A stretch of DNA of 64,000 nt from assembly GCA_021776565.1 (NCBI GenBank), contig JAJFFQ010000064.1:1-64000 (forward strand), given 5' to 3'. Below are positions 19,506 to 28,413 of the stretch, in pieces. The position numbers were made by a program, and so were the translations under genes. Each line of letters opens with the position of its first letter. Within the stretch, counting starts at the first letter, position 1. The notes under the pieces were generated by a model. The model worked only from the letters and a program-made list of their open reading frames with translations. It ran no database searches and had not been told where the DNA came from. The stretch is from Robiginitomaculum sp. Its GTDB lineage: Bacteria > Pseudomonadota > Alphaproteobacteria > Caulobacterales > Maricaulaceae.

Positions 19506-21179
19506 GTGGCGCGTGGGCACAAAACCGCGTCTCTTTTCAGGACGACGCTGCTCTATTGGCATACTTTGCGCCATATGAAGGCTGTGCAATTTACGGCGCG
19601 GTTAAGCCGGAAAGTATTTAGGTCAAAGCCTGATCTGCGACTACCGCCAGATTTGCGCACGAAAACCGGGCCGTGGCGCACGCCGCCTGCGCCGGCGCCC
19701 TCCCTAACGGATCAGCGCACATTTTTTCTACTCAACCAAAGCGGTATTGTGCAATGTGCCAAAGACTGGAACACACCAAAGCGGGATAAATTATGGCTTT
19801 ATAATCTGCATTATTTTGATGACTTGCGAGCCAGTGAAGCCGAGACGCGTACGGACTGGCAGCAAGAAATGATTACGCTCTGGATTGCGCAAAACCCGCC
19901 GGGGCGGGGCAATGGCTGGGAAGCCTATCCACTGTCTTTACGTATTGTGAACTGGATCAAATGGGCGGGCGCTGGCCATGGTTTGAAAGCGAAATGGAAG
20001 AACAGTCTGGCGGTGCAAGTGCGCTTTTTGAACAAATCCATCGAATGGCATTTGCTGGGCAATCATTTGCTGGCTAATGCCAAGGCGCTGGTCTTTGCCG
20101 GGCTATTTTTTGAAGGGCGCGAGGCCGAAGGCTGGTTGCGCAAGGGTTTGCGCATATACGCACAGCAATTGCCACAACAGATATTACCCGATGGCGGGCA
20201 TTTTGAACTTAGCCCCATGTATCATGCGCTGATTTTGGAAGACTTGCTGGATATTCATAATCTGGCCGGGGCATATCCGGGCATAATAGGTAAAGACGTG
20301 ATTATGCAATGGGAGCAGATCACCGATGCCATGCGCGATTGGCTAAACGTGATGACCCATCCCGATGGCCAGATCAGTTTTTTTAATGATGCAGCGTTTG
20401 GCATTGCCGCGACGCCCGGTACGCTGGAACGCTATGCACAGGAGCTGGGGCATAAGCCCTCTTCGCCTATTACAGAAGGCGTGGTGCATCTTGAGGACTC
20501 GGGCTATATCCGGGTGCAGCGGGGTGCTATGGTGGCACTTCTTGATGTCGCGCCCATCGGGCCAGATTATCTGCCGGGTCATGCCCATGCTGACACGCTT
20601 TCGTTTGAGCTGTCGCTTCATGGCCAAAGGGTGATCGTGAATTCCGGCACTTCGGTTTATGGCACCGGGCCAGAGCGCCAGCGCCAGCGCGCAACGGTGG
20701 CGCACAGCACAGTTGAACTGGCGGGGCAAAGCTCCAGCGAAATGTGGAGTGGTTTTCGTGTGGCCCGCCGGGCGCGGCCACGTGACCTTGAATGCTTTAC
20801 CGAAGATGGAGCCCTGATTATCCGCTGTTCCCATGATGGATATGCGCGCCTGCCCGGCAAACACATTGTGACCCGGACATGGGAATTTCGTAAAAACAGG
20901 CTGTATATTCGCGACTGGTTTTCAGGGCGAGGCGTATCTGCCATTGCCCGCCTGCACCTTCACCCCACCATCAAGGCTGTCCTTTTAAAGGATGGCGTGC
21001 ATCTGTCTGCCAAGAAAGATACAGATGTCCACGTTAAATGTGACGGGGAATATATTTCCATTGAGAAAGGGACTTATCATCCTGAATTTGGCATTTCTCT
21101 CAAGAATAAAAATATAAAAATATCGCCAATTGATGAAGGTATGGATATGATGATTTATTGGGACGGGAAAAATAGCTAA
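19506..21179 (+). CDS. Heparinase II/III-family polysaccharide lyase-like protein
   Basis: The 557-residue protein begins with GTG at 19506, two bases after the glycosyltransferase stop. It has the helical (alpha/alpha)-toroid part with LWLYNLHYFDDL (about 95-106) and RGNGWEAYPLSLRIVNWIKW, then the beta-sandwich heparinase II/III domain (GPDYLPGHAHADTLSFEL, about 345-362, with conserved His residues). No signal peptide is evident. Family members cleave uronic-acid polysaccharides by beta-elimination. Its place within a synthesis operon suggests a role in trimming or recycling the polymer made by the cluster, as with alginate lyase in alginate clusters. The substrate is inferred, perhaps a ManNAcA-containing polymer. 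Confidence 0.88.
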   Translation: MARGHKTASLFRTTLLYWHTLRHMKAVQFTARLSRKVFRSKPDLRLPPDLRTKTGPWRTPPAPAPSLTDQRTFFLLNQSGIVQCAKDWNTPKRDKLWLYNLHYFDDLRASEAETRTDWQQEMITLWIAQNPPGRGNGWEAYPLSLRIVNWIKWAGAGHGLKAKWKNSLAVQVRFLNKSIEWHLLGNHLLANAKALVFAGLFFEGREAEGWLRKGLRIYAQQLPQQILPDGGHFELSPMYHALILEDLLDIHNLAGAYPGIIGKDVIMQWEQITDAMRDWLNVMTHPDGQISFFNDAAFGIAATPGTLERYAQELGHKPSSPITEGVVHLEDSGYIRVQRGAMVALLDVAPIGPDYLPGHAHADTLSFELSLHGQRVIVNSGTSVYGTGPERQRQRATVAHSTVELAGQSSSEMWSGFRVARRARPRDLECFTEDGALIIRCSHDGYARLPGKHIVTRTWEFRKNRLYIRDWFSGRGVSAIARLHLHPTIKAVLLKDGVHLSAKKDTDVHVKCDGEYISIEKGTYHPEFGISLKNKNIKISPIDEGMDMMIYWDGKNS

Positions 21180-21226
21180 ATTATAGCATTCTGGCTCATT
21201 CCTGCGGTTTATAAAAAGGCTGATCG

Positions 21227-22345
21227 TTGAACGTTCTTATTATATTTGGCACCCGGCCCGAGGCCATTAAAATGGCGCCCGTAGTTAAAGCCTTTGCGGC
21301 GGCCCCTGACGTCGATCTGAAGGTCTGCGTGACCGCCCAGCACCGCGAGATGCTGGATCAGGTTTTGCAGATTTTTGAGATTATCCCTGATTATGATCTC
21401 AACATTATGCGACCGAGGCAAAGCCTGACCGATATTACCGCTAATGTCTTGCAGGGTCTTGGTAGCATAATGGAAGAAGCGGCACCGGACTGGGTTTTGG
21501 TGCATGGCGATACCACAACGGCCATGGTCGCCGCCATGGCGGCCTTTTACCATCGTATTCCCATTGCCCATGTCGAGGCGGGTCTGCGCACCGGAGATTT
21601 GTCCCAGCCCTGGCCCGAAGAGATGAACCGCAAGGTTATCGACGCCATCGGCCAGTTGATGTTTGCCCCCACCGAGGGCGCGCGTCAGGCGCTCTTGCGC
21701 GAAGGGATTGCCGATAGCGCCATCGCGGTGACGGGCAATACGGTTATTGATGCACTGCTAGAGGTCGTGGGCCGTATTAAAAGCACACCAGAACTTGAAA
21801 GCCAATTGAAAGAAAAATTTGATTTTCTTGATCCTCAAAAGCGGTTGATTTTGGTGACTGGCCATCGCCGCGAAAGCTTTGGCCAGGGCATGGTGCGCTT
21901 TTGCGAGGCCTTGGCGCAAATCGTGGCGCGTGGTGATGTACAAGTGCTTTATCCGGTGCATCTGAACCAGAATGTGCAACGCCCGGTTCAGGACTGTCTG
22001 GGGGGCGTAAAAGATGTGTTCCTGATCCCGCCGCAAGAGTATCTGCCCTTTGTTTATCTGATGAACCGAGCCGCCCTGATCATAACCGATTCAGGCGGTG
22101 TGCAAGAAGAGGCTCCGGCTCTTGGCAAACCGGTTTTGGTGACCCGCGATGTGACCGAGCGCCCCGAAGCGGTAGAGGCTGGCACGGCCTTGCTGGTTGG
22201 TACCGATACGAACGCTATTGTTTCTGCGGCAAAGCGCCTTCTTGATGATAGCACCTTCTATGACAGCATGAGCAATGCCCATAACCCCTATGGGGACGGC
22301 AAGGCCGCAGAACGCATTATGAAAAGGATTTGCCGTGGAGCTTGA
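21227..22345 (+). CDS. wecB: UDP-N-acetylglucosamine 2-epimerase (non-hydrolysing)
   Basis: WecB interconverts UDP-GlcNAc and UDP-ManNAc in the cytosol. The N-terminal [16 protein letters not shown], the [31 protein letters not shown] segment and the C-terminal [22 protein letters not shown] are family signatures. Length (372 aa) is normal. The TTG at 21227 (MNVLIIFG) is the only reasonable start. It overlaps the start of wecC by 11 bases. Together the two enzymes supply UDP-ManNAcA for the polysaccharide of this cluster. Confidence 0.96.
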   Translation: MNVLIIFGTRPEAIKMAPVVKAFAAAPDVDLKVCVTAQHREMLDQVLQIFEIIPDYDLNIMRPRQSLTDITANVLQGLGSIMEEAAPDWVLVHGDTTTAMVAAMAAFYHRIPIAHVEAGLRTGDLSQPWPEEMNRKVIDAIGQLMFAPTEGARQALLREGIADSAIAVTGNTVIDALLEVVGRIKSTPELESQLKEKFDFLDPQKRLILVTGHRRESFGQGMVRFCEALAQIVARGDVQVLYPVHLNQNVQRPVQDCLGGVKDVFLIPPQEYLPFVYLMNRAALIITDSGGVQEEAPALGKPVLVTRDVTERPEAVEAGTALLVGTDTNAIVSAAKRLLDDSTFYDSMSNAHNPYGDGKAAERIMKRICRGA

Positions 22346-23639
22346 GTATAAAAAAATATCCGTCGTTGGTCTTGGCTATATTGGCTTGCCTACGGCGGCA
22401 ACTTTGGCCAGCCGGGGCGTTGATGTGATCGGCATTGATGTCAGCCAAAACGCGGTTAGTGCCATTGCGGAAGGCCGTGCGCATTTTTCCGAGCCGGATC
22501 TGGATATGTTGGTGCAATCAGCCGTATCGACAGGCAAATTGCGCGCCCAAACCACGCCCGAAGAGGCCGAGGCCTTTATCATCGCTGTGCCCACCCCGTT
22601 TTTGGACGACCATAGCGGCGATCTTTCCTTTGTTGAGGCCGCCGGGCGCTCTATCGCCAAAGTGCTCAAACCCGGCGATCTGGTCATTTTAGAATCCACC
22701 AGTCCTGTAGGCACAACGCAAAAGCTGTGTGAATGGATTGCCGAGGAGCGCCCGGATTTGCGCCTGCCGGACAAGCACCCGGACGCGCCGGATATTCATT
22801 TGGCCTATTGCCCCGAGCGCATATTGCCCGGACGCATGGTGTTTGAGCTTGTGGAAAATGACCGCATAATTGGCGGTATGACCGAAGTCTGCACCGATCG
22901 GGCCGAGGCCTTATACGAGGTTTTTGTACGCGGCGAATTGCACCGCACCAATGCGCCTACGGCGGAATTGGTAAAAATCATGGAAAACGCCTATCGCGAT
23001 GTGAACATTGCGTTTGCCAACGAAATTGCCACAGTTTGTGATGCGTTAGACCTGAATGCCTGGGAGGCCATACAATTGGCTAACCGCCATCCGCGGGTCA
23101 ATGTCCTCAACCCCGGCCCCGGCGTTGGCGGTCATTGCATCGCCATTGATCCATGGTTTTTGATTTCACGCTTGCCAGAACAAACGCCGCTAATGCGCAC
23201 AGCGCGCACTGTGAATGATGGCCGCCCCGAGCAGGTGCTGGCTAAAATCCTGCGCCAGATCGAGCGCTTTCACAGCCCCGTGGTGGCCTGCCTTGGTCTA
23301 ACCTATAAACCCGATGTGGATGATTTGCGCGAAAGTCCTGCCTTGCGTATTGTTGAAGACCTTGCCCACAAAAGCGAGGCACGGCTGTTGGTGGTGGAGC
23401 CGCATATTGCCGCGCTGCCAGATAATTTATGCGCCTGTGCGAATGTGAAAAATGTAAAGCTGGACGAAGCGCTGGAGCACGCCGACATTATTGTTGTGTT
23501 GGTCGGGCATAAAGAATTTAAAAAAATAGATAGCCGGAAACTTTATGAATCTGCGGTGATTGACACCATTGGCCTTTGGCAAATGAACATCCAAAAGCCA
23601 TCAAGGGCAACCGTTACTGATCGGAAAATATCTCCATGA
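22335..23639 (+). CDS. wecC: UDP-N-acetyl-D-mannosamine dehydrogenase
   Basis: This NAD-dependent dehydrogenase oxidises UDP-ManNAc at C6 to UDP-ManNAcA. The N-terminal Rossmann motif [12 protein letters not shown] is present, the catalytic cysteine lies in [13 protein letters not shown], and the middle [17 protein letters not shown] helix and C-terminal [16 protein letters not shown] complete the UDP-glucose/GDP-mannose dehydrogenase layout. The length of 434 fits. GTG at 22335 is the start, inside the end of wecB. Its own stop overlaps the next start by four bases (ATGA), so the three genes are translationally coupled. Confidence 0.95.
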   Translation: MELEYKKISVVGLGYIGLPTAATLASRGVDVIGIDVSQNAVSAIAEGRAHFSEPDLDMLVQSAVSTGKLRAQTTPEEAEAFIIAVPTPFLDDHSGDLSFVEAAGRSIAKVLKPGDLVILESTSPVGTTQKLCEWIAEERPDLRLPDKHPDAPDIHLAYCPERILPGRMVFELVENDRIIGGMTEVCTDRAEALYEVFVRGELHRTNAPTAELVKIMENAYRDVNIAFANEIATVCDALDLNAWEAIQLANRHPRVNVLNPGPGVGGHCIAIDPWFLISRLPEQTPLMRTARTVNDGRPEQVLAKILRQIERFHSPVVACLGLTYKPDVDDLRESPALRIVEDLAHKSEARLLVVEPHIAALPDNLCACANVKNVKLDEALEHADIIVVLVGHKEFKKIDSRKLYESAVIDTIGLWQMNIQKPSRATVTDRKISP

Positions 23640-25741
23640 AACAAGTTGTTCAAAATTTTAGAAATGGCGAACTGAAGCTCCAGGATGTTCCTGTTCCTGC
23701 CTTGAAACACGGGGCTTTGCTTGTAAGAACCAATTGTTCTTTGATCAGTGCGGGTACGGAAAAGCAGATGATCGACCTGGCCAAGGCCAATTTGGCCGGA
23801 AAAGCGCTGGCTCGCCCCGATCTGGTGCGTCAGGTATTAAGCAAAGTCCAGCGTGAAGGTTTGGGCACGACACTGGAAACCGTGTTTGCAAAGCTCGATA
23901 ACCCAGCGCCGCTCGGTTACAGCCTTGCCGGCCAGTTACTCGAGGCTGGTGAGGGCGTTGATAGCCTGAAGGTAGGCGACCGTATTGCCTGTGCCGGGGC
24001 TGGCTATGCCAACCATGCGCAATATAACGTTATCCCTAAAAACCTCTGCGTCAGCATTCCCGATGAGGTGGATGATGAAGAGGCCAGTTTCGTCACTTTG
24101 GGGGCCATTGCCTTGCAAGGTGTGCGCCAGGCTGACCCAAAGTTGGGCGAAATAATCGCGGTTACAGGACTAGGTCTGTTGGGACAATTGACGGTGCAGT
24201 TGTTAAAAGCCAATGGCTGTCAGGTAGTGGGGTATGATCCAGACCCGCGCAAGGTTGAATTGGCTAAAACCCTGGGTGCCGACCTTGCCATAGAAAAAGA
24301 CCTGACCGTAACAATCGATGGTTATACCAAGGGACGCGGAGTCGATGGGGTCATTATAACTGCCTCTACCAAGAGCAATGGGCCGGTCAATGATGCGGCA
24401 CAAATCTGTGGCGCCAAAGGCCGTGTGGTGGTGGTTGGCCTAGTGGGCATGACGTTAGAGCGCGATTTATATTACAAGAAAGAGTTGGATCTGCGCCTCT
24501 CTATGTCCTATGGGCCGGGGCGTTATGATCCAGAATACGAAGAGCATGGACATGATTACCCTTATGCCTATGTGCGCTGGACAGAAAAGCGTAATATGGA
24601 AGCTTTTTTGCAATTGATCAAAGAGGGGAGCGTTACTCCAAAGAAGCTGATTACTCATCATTTTGACATTCATGACGCCGAAAGTGCATATGCTCTTTTG
24701 GGCGGTAAAGAGCCATATCTGGGCGTGATGCTGAACTATAAAAATGACAAATCAGCCCCAATGGCACGCCGGATTGACCTTAAGGTACCACCCAAAACAG
24801 CAACCCACGGCAAGGGCGTCAGCTTTATCGGCGCCGGCAATTATGCCAAGGCAAAACTGTTACCACCTTTGTCGAAAAGCAAGGATGTACACCTTAGTGG
24901 TATTGTTACCACGACCGGGGTCAGTGCCCGCCATGTTGCCGACAAGTTCGGCTTTGCTTTTGCGGCCACAAGCAGTGAAGAATTACTGGGCGATGAAAGC
25001 ACGGACGTGGTGTTTATTGCCACGCGTCATGATAGCCATGCCAGCCTTGCATCCAGCGCACTACAAGCCAATAAACATGTGTTTGTGGAGAAGCCACTGG
25101 CGCTCAATCGGTGTGAATTGAACGAAGTTTTGCTTGCCGAAGCCCAAAGTTCCGGCATGCTTATGGTCGGCTTTAACCGCCGTTTTTCACCCTTTATACA
25201 ACAGAGTAAAGCCGCCCTGACCGGGCGTCAAAAACCGCTAATGATGTCTTATCGCGTGAATGCGGGCTTTATACCTGGTGATAACTGGGTTCACGGACCG
25301 GAAGGGGGCGGGCGCATAATTGGTGAGGCTTGTCACTTCATAGATACGATGTGCTATCTTGCAGGTGCCTTGCCAACTGATGTCAGCGCTATGGCAGCCA
25401 AAGATCATAAGGATGCCGTTGTAGCGCAGCTTCGCTTTGCCGATGGTTCTATAGGAAGCCTGACCTATACATCGCTGGGTGATAAAAGCGTACCCAAAGA
25501 ATACTTGGAAGTGTTTACAGATGGTACTGTCATTGCACTGAACGATTACCGCTCCATGGAGATAACCCAGGGGGGCAAAAAAACCCGCCATAAATTAGCT
25601 AGTCAGGACAAAGGGCAAAAAGCCATGCTTGAGGCATTTCTGTCATCTGTAAACAATGGTGGTAAATCGCCAATCACAATTGAAGAGCTGGCCGCAGTGA
25701 CCGAGGCCAGTTTTGCCATTGAAGATGATGTTTTAGGTTAA
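23636..25741 (+). CDS. Bi-domain oxidoreductase (MDR-type dehydrogenase fused to Gfo/Idh/MocA)
   Basis: Residues 1-370 form a medium-chain dehydrogenase/reductase; the Rossmann motif is AVTGLGLLGQLTVQL. The usual catalytic zinc residues (CGTD, GHE) are absent, replaced by SAGTEK and GYSLAG, so it is probably zinc-independent. Residues 385-701 form a Gfo/Idh/MocA domain with SFIGAGNYAKAKLLP, the catalytic EKPLALN loop and GEACHFIDTMCYL. Such fusions are repeatedly found beside heparinase II/III-like and WecBC genes in O-antigen or capsule clusters. The reaction is not established; a C-modification of a nucleotide sugar is the likely role. The 701 residues are near the family norm. Confidence 0.92.
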   Translation: MKQVVQNFRNGELKLQDVPVPALKHGALLVRTNCSLISAGTEKQMIDLAKANLAGKALARPDLVRQVLSKVQREGLGTTLETVFAKLDNPAPLGYSLAGQLLEAGEGVDSLKVGDRIACAGAGYANHAQYNVIPKNLCVSIPDEVDDEEASFVTLGAIALQGVRQADPKLGEIIAVTGLGLLGQLTVQLLKANGCQVVGYDPDPRKVELAKTLGADLAIEKDLTVTIDGYTKGRGVDGVIITASTKSNGPVNDAAQICGAKGRVVVVGLVGMTLERDLYYKKELDLRLSMSYGPGRYDPEYEEHGHDYPYAYVRWTEKRNMEAFLQLIKEGSVTPKKLITHHFDIHDAESAYALLGGKEPYLGVMLNYKNDKSAPMARRIDLKVPPKTATHGKGVSFIGAGNYAKAKLLPPLSKSKDVHLSGIVTTTGVSARHVADKFGFAFAATSSEELLGDESTDVVFIATRHDSHASLASSALQANKHVFVEKPLALNRCELNEVLLAEAQSSGMLMVGFNRRFSPFIQQSKAALTGRQKPLMMSYRVNAGFIPGDNWVHGPEGGGRIIGEACHFIDTMCYLAGALPTDVSAMAAKDHKDAVVAQLRFADGSIGSLTYTSLGDKSVPKEYLEVFTDGTVIALNDYRSMEITQGGKKTRHKLASQDKGQKAMLEAFLSSVNNGGKSPITIEELAAVTEASFAIEDDVLG

Positions 25742-25866
25742 GGATTTACCAGTCTGGAAAATCAGACAGTCTATTAAGGTCATGACCAGGCGATGCGGCC
25801 CTGAGCGAGGACAATAACCACTACTGTCGAATCGTATTTCAGATTTTACTGACATGTCTCACCCGT

Positions 25867-26646
25867 TTAATCCTCTGGCATATCCAACAGCGCGGCCTTT
25901 TCCCTCGGATTGGGGTAATTGATCAGCACCGCCCTATACTTACCTTTGAACACGAACAAGCTGCCGGCAGCAGCGCCGATGATATTGTATTTACGGTAAA
26001 GCTTACGAATATCGTCCAACGATCCCGCGCCGCCCAGCACCGTCAGAGGTAAGCTGGTTACAGCGCGAACGTTATCGATATGGTCAAGATCAAACCCACT
26101 CATGGTACCGTCGCGGTCAACGTAATTGAGTACCAGCTCCCCGGCACCTTCTGCCTCGGCCCGGCGCGCCATTTCGACGGGGTCAAGCCCACTGCGTTGG
26201 GTGGCATTGAGCGTCACCACCTCGGGAAGGCGTCTGAAACCGGTGCGTTTGATGTCAAGCACCACCACTACACTCTGACTGCCTACCTGATTAGCAGCCT
26301 CGCCGATCAGTTTCGGGTTTTCGATGGCGGTCGAACTGATCGCCACTTTTTCGACCCCAAGGCCTACGATACGGCCGATCTGCTCTGGCGTGCGTACACC
26401 ACCACCATAGCATAGTGGCATCCGGCATTCATTGGCCAGATTGGCGATCATCCTGTAATTTGGCTCCCGACCTTCGCGGCTGGCATCAATATCTACGACG
26501 ATCAGTTCATCGACCTTCTTTTCGTTGAAAATGCGCACCGCGTTGATTGGGTCGCCCACATATTTCGGGTCGGAGAATTTAACAGTCTTTACCAGACCTC
26601 CCTGATGAACCAGCAGGCAGGGAATAAGGCGAGGGCGTAGGGGCAT
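25867..26646 (-). CDS. hisF2: HisF2-like cyclase-type subunit of an ammonia-dependent sugar amidotransferase system
   Basis: A (beta/alpha)8 HisF homologue of 259 residues. It matches the branch seen in Pseudomonas O-antigen clusters rather than histidine biosynthesis. The catalytic Asp of HisF (position 11, usually PCLDV) is replaced here: the sequence reads PCLLVHQGG. The second catalytic Asp seems retained (VVVLDIKR). The protein therefore probably cannot perform the histidine cyclase reaction and serves as a tunnel subunit that activates HisH and passes ammonia to the WbpG-like enzyme encoded just upstream. Its ATG overlaps the stop of hisH2 by one base (TAATG). Confidence 0.85.
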   Translation of the reverse strand: MPLRPRLIPCLLVHQGGLVKTVKFSDPKYVGDPINAVRIFNEKKVDELIVVDIDASREGREPNYRMIANLANECRMPLCYGGGVRTPEQIGRIVGLGVEKVAISSTAIENPKLIGEAANQVGSQSVVVVLDIKRTGFRRLPEVVTLNATQRSGLDPVEMARRAEAEGAGELVLNYVDRDGTMSGFDLDHIDNVRAVTSLPLTVLGGAGSLDDIRKLYRKYNIIGAAAGSLFVFKGKYRAVLINYPNPREKAALLDMPED

Positions 26647-27257
26647 TACATCTCCGCAAAATTTTTCAACAGACGGATGCCACCATCGTGGCTTTTTTCT
26701 GGATGGAACTGGGTACCATGCACATTATCAGCCGCCACGGCTGAGGCAAAGTTGATGCCATAGGTGGTGGTGGAAAGGATTTGTTCTGGCTGGCGGGGTT
26801 CGAAAAAATAGGAGTGCAGAAAGTAAAACCGAGCATCCCCCAGGCAGGCAAACAGGGGGTGGTCGCCAGCGGGACAGGCATCGTTCCAGCCCATATGGGG
26901 GAGATGCGTGCGTTGTTGGAACTGGCTGGTGTCAAAACGCACTACTCGCGCGTCGATCCAGCCAAGTCCAGCCTCGTCTCCCTCATCCGAGCATTGCGCC
27001 ATCATCTGCATGCCAACGCAGACCCCTAGCACGGGCACCTTGCGTTCCAGAACCGCCATATCGAGAGCATCGCGCATCCCCGAGTGATTGAGTTTATTCA
27101 TGGCCCAGTCAAAGGCACCAACTCCGGGCAGGATGATCTTGTCGGCCCGGGCCAATTCGTCGCCAGTTGTGACCGGGCTGGTTTCGATCCCCAAGCGCCG
27201 ATATATATTGGCAAAAGCCTGGAGATTACCCAGGCCATAATCGACCAGTGCAATCAT
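26646..27257 (-). CDS. hisH2: HisH2-like glutamine amidotransferase
   Basis: This class I glutamine amidotransferase of 203 residues releases ammonia from glutamine. The nucleophile cysteine is in GVCVGMQMMAQ and the catalytic His-Glu pair in GTQFHPEKSHDGG. The N-terminal YGLGNLQAFANIYRRLG is typical of HisH proteins. The ATG overlaps the stop of the WbpG-like gene by four bases (ATGA) and its own stop touches hisF2, so the three proteins are made in step. In the related Pseudomonas system the trio builds an acetamidino group on a sugar. Confidence 0.9.
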   Translation of the reverse strand: MIALVDYGLGNLQAFANIYRRLGIETSPVTTGDELARADKIILPGVGAFDWAMNKLNHSGMRDALDMAVLERKVPVLGVCVGMQMMAQCSDEGDEAGLGWIDARVVRFDTSQFQQRTHLPHMGWNDACPAGDHPLFACLGDARFYFLHSYFFEPRQPEQILSTTTYGINFASAVAADNVHGTQFHPEKSHDGGIRLLKNFAEM

Positions 27258-28381
27258 CTCTTGCCGCCCAGTTCCATGCCAAATGCTCTCATAACGCGTG
27301 CGCCTATATCGTAGATTTGACGCTGTGATTTGTAATCACGATAGGTTTTTTTCGGCATTTCCATGTATGAGTTTAGCTCATTTATTGTGATCCCCAGTTT
27401 GTTGGCAATGAATTCGATTTCCTGCCCTATGGTTTCGGGGTCACAGGGCGGTTTTTCCAACTCGGCCAGGGCATCGTCGCGGGTCATCTGCCCGGTCACG
27501 ATCAGGCTGGAAAACTGTACCCGGCGCACATCATAGCCAAAACGTTTGGGCAGCCAGTAGCTTTCATAGAATTTGGTGAACCGAGATTCAAAATGCTTTT
27601 GCGGATAGGGCTGCCAGCCAAAGCGCTCCATCAGCAGAGTTTTGGCCTCTTCTTTGATATAGGCGATTTGATTGAGTGGGCGCAGTACCCTGATCCGCCG
27701 GACATAGGGCAACCAGACTTTGTGCCACAAGATTGAAGTCACCGGGTAGGTCCTGAGCGACCTTGTGCCAAAGCGGCGATGGATATCCTTAAGTTGGCGC
27801 GAGTCCGACTGATAATACATCCACTCTAACGGGTTGCGGATGCACTCAGTCGACAAGTTGGCACCAGTCAGTATGTTGCGTATCCCGTGTTCTGTGGCGA
27901 ATTTGTACATGGTGGCAAAAAAGGCATGATCCTGCGGGGTATCAATATGCGACACCCCGGATCTGAAGAAGGCAAGCTGCAGATCCTTCATCTCCTCCCA
28001 GTTGATCACTTCTGTAAACAGATCCAGCCCAAGGCCGTCAACCAGACGTTCGATGTTGTTAACCGCGATCTGTGAATTCCAGCCTGCATCAACATGGAAG
28101 ACCAGCGGCCTCAGTCCCAACTTTTCGGTGGCGATATAGGTCAGATAAGAGCTGTCTATGCCACCGCTCATGCCGACAATGCAGTCAAAATCCTTGCCCT
28201 TGCCATCGGCCTTGATCTGTTCGACCGTACTCTCCAACTCGGCTTCACCACGCGCGTCGACGTGCCAGTTCGGCAGTATCTTTTCATTGAAGGTGTTACA
28301 GTGATCGCAGACCCCGTTTTCATCGAACTCAATCTTCGAGTCTGTAGTATCCATAACGCAATTGGAACAAATTCTGTACAT
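27254..28381 (-). CDS. WbpG/PseA-like N-acetyl sugar amidotransferase
   Basis: The ATP pyrophosphatase loop MSGGIDSSYL (residues 71-80) identifies an adenylating amidotransferase. Cysteine pairs CSNC (5-8) and CDHC (25-28) form a zinc-binding element typical of this group. WbpG of Pseudomonas aeruginosa, with HisH2 and HisF2, converts an N-acetyl group on a UDP-sugar into an acetamidino group; PseA does the equivalent step toward a pseudaminic acid derivative. Here the upstream enzymes of those pathways (WbpB/D/E or PseB-type) are absent, so the acceptor sugar is not known. Length 375 aa fits the family. Confidence 0.9.
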   Translation of the reverse strand: MYRICSNCVMDTTDSKIEFDENGVCDHCNTFNEKILPNWHVDARGEAELESTVEQIKADGKGKDFDCIVGMSGGIDSSYLTYIATEKLGLRPLVFHVDAGWNSQIAVNNIERLVDGLGLDLFTEVINWEEMKDLQLAFFRSGVSHIDTPQDHAFFATMYKFATEHGIRNILTGANLSTECIRNPLEWMYYQSDSRQLKDIHRRFGTRSLRTYPVTSILWHKVWLPYVRRIRVLRPLNQIAYIKEEAKTLLMERFGWQPYPQKHFESRFTKFYESYWLPKRFGYDVRRVQFSSLIVTGQMTRDDALAELEKPPCDPETIGQEIEFIANKLGITINELNSYMEMPKKTYRDYKSQRQIYDIGARVMRAFGMELGGKR

Positions 28382-28413
28382 GTCAGTCCTTTTCTGTCAG
28401 CCCGTGCCCGACC

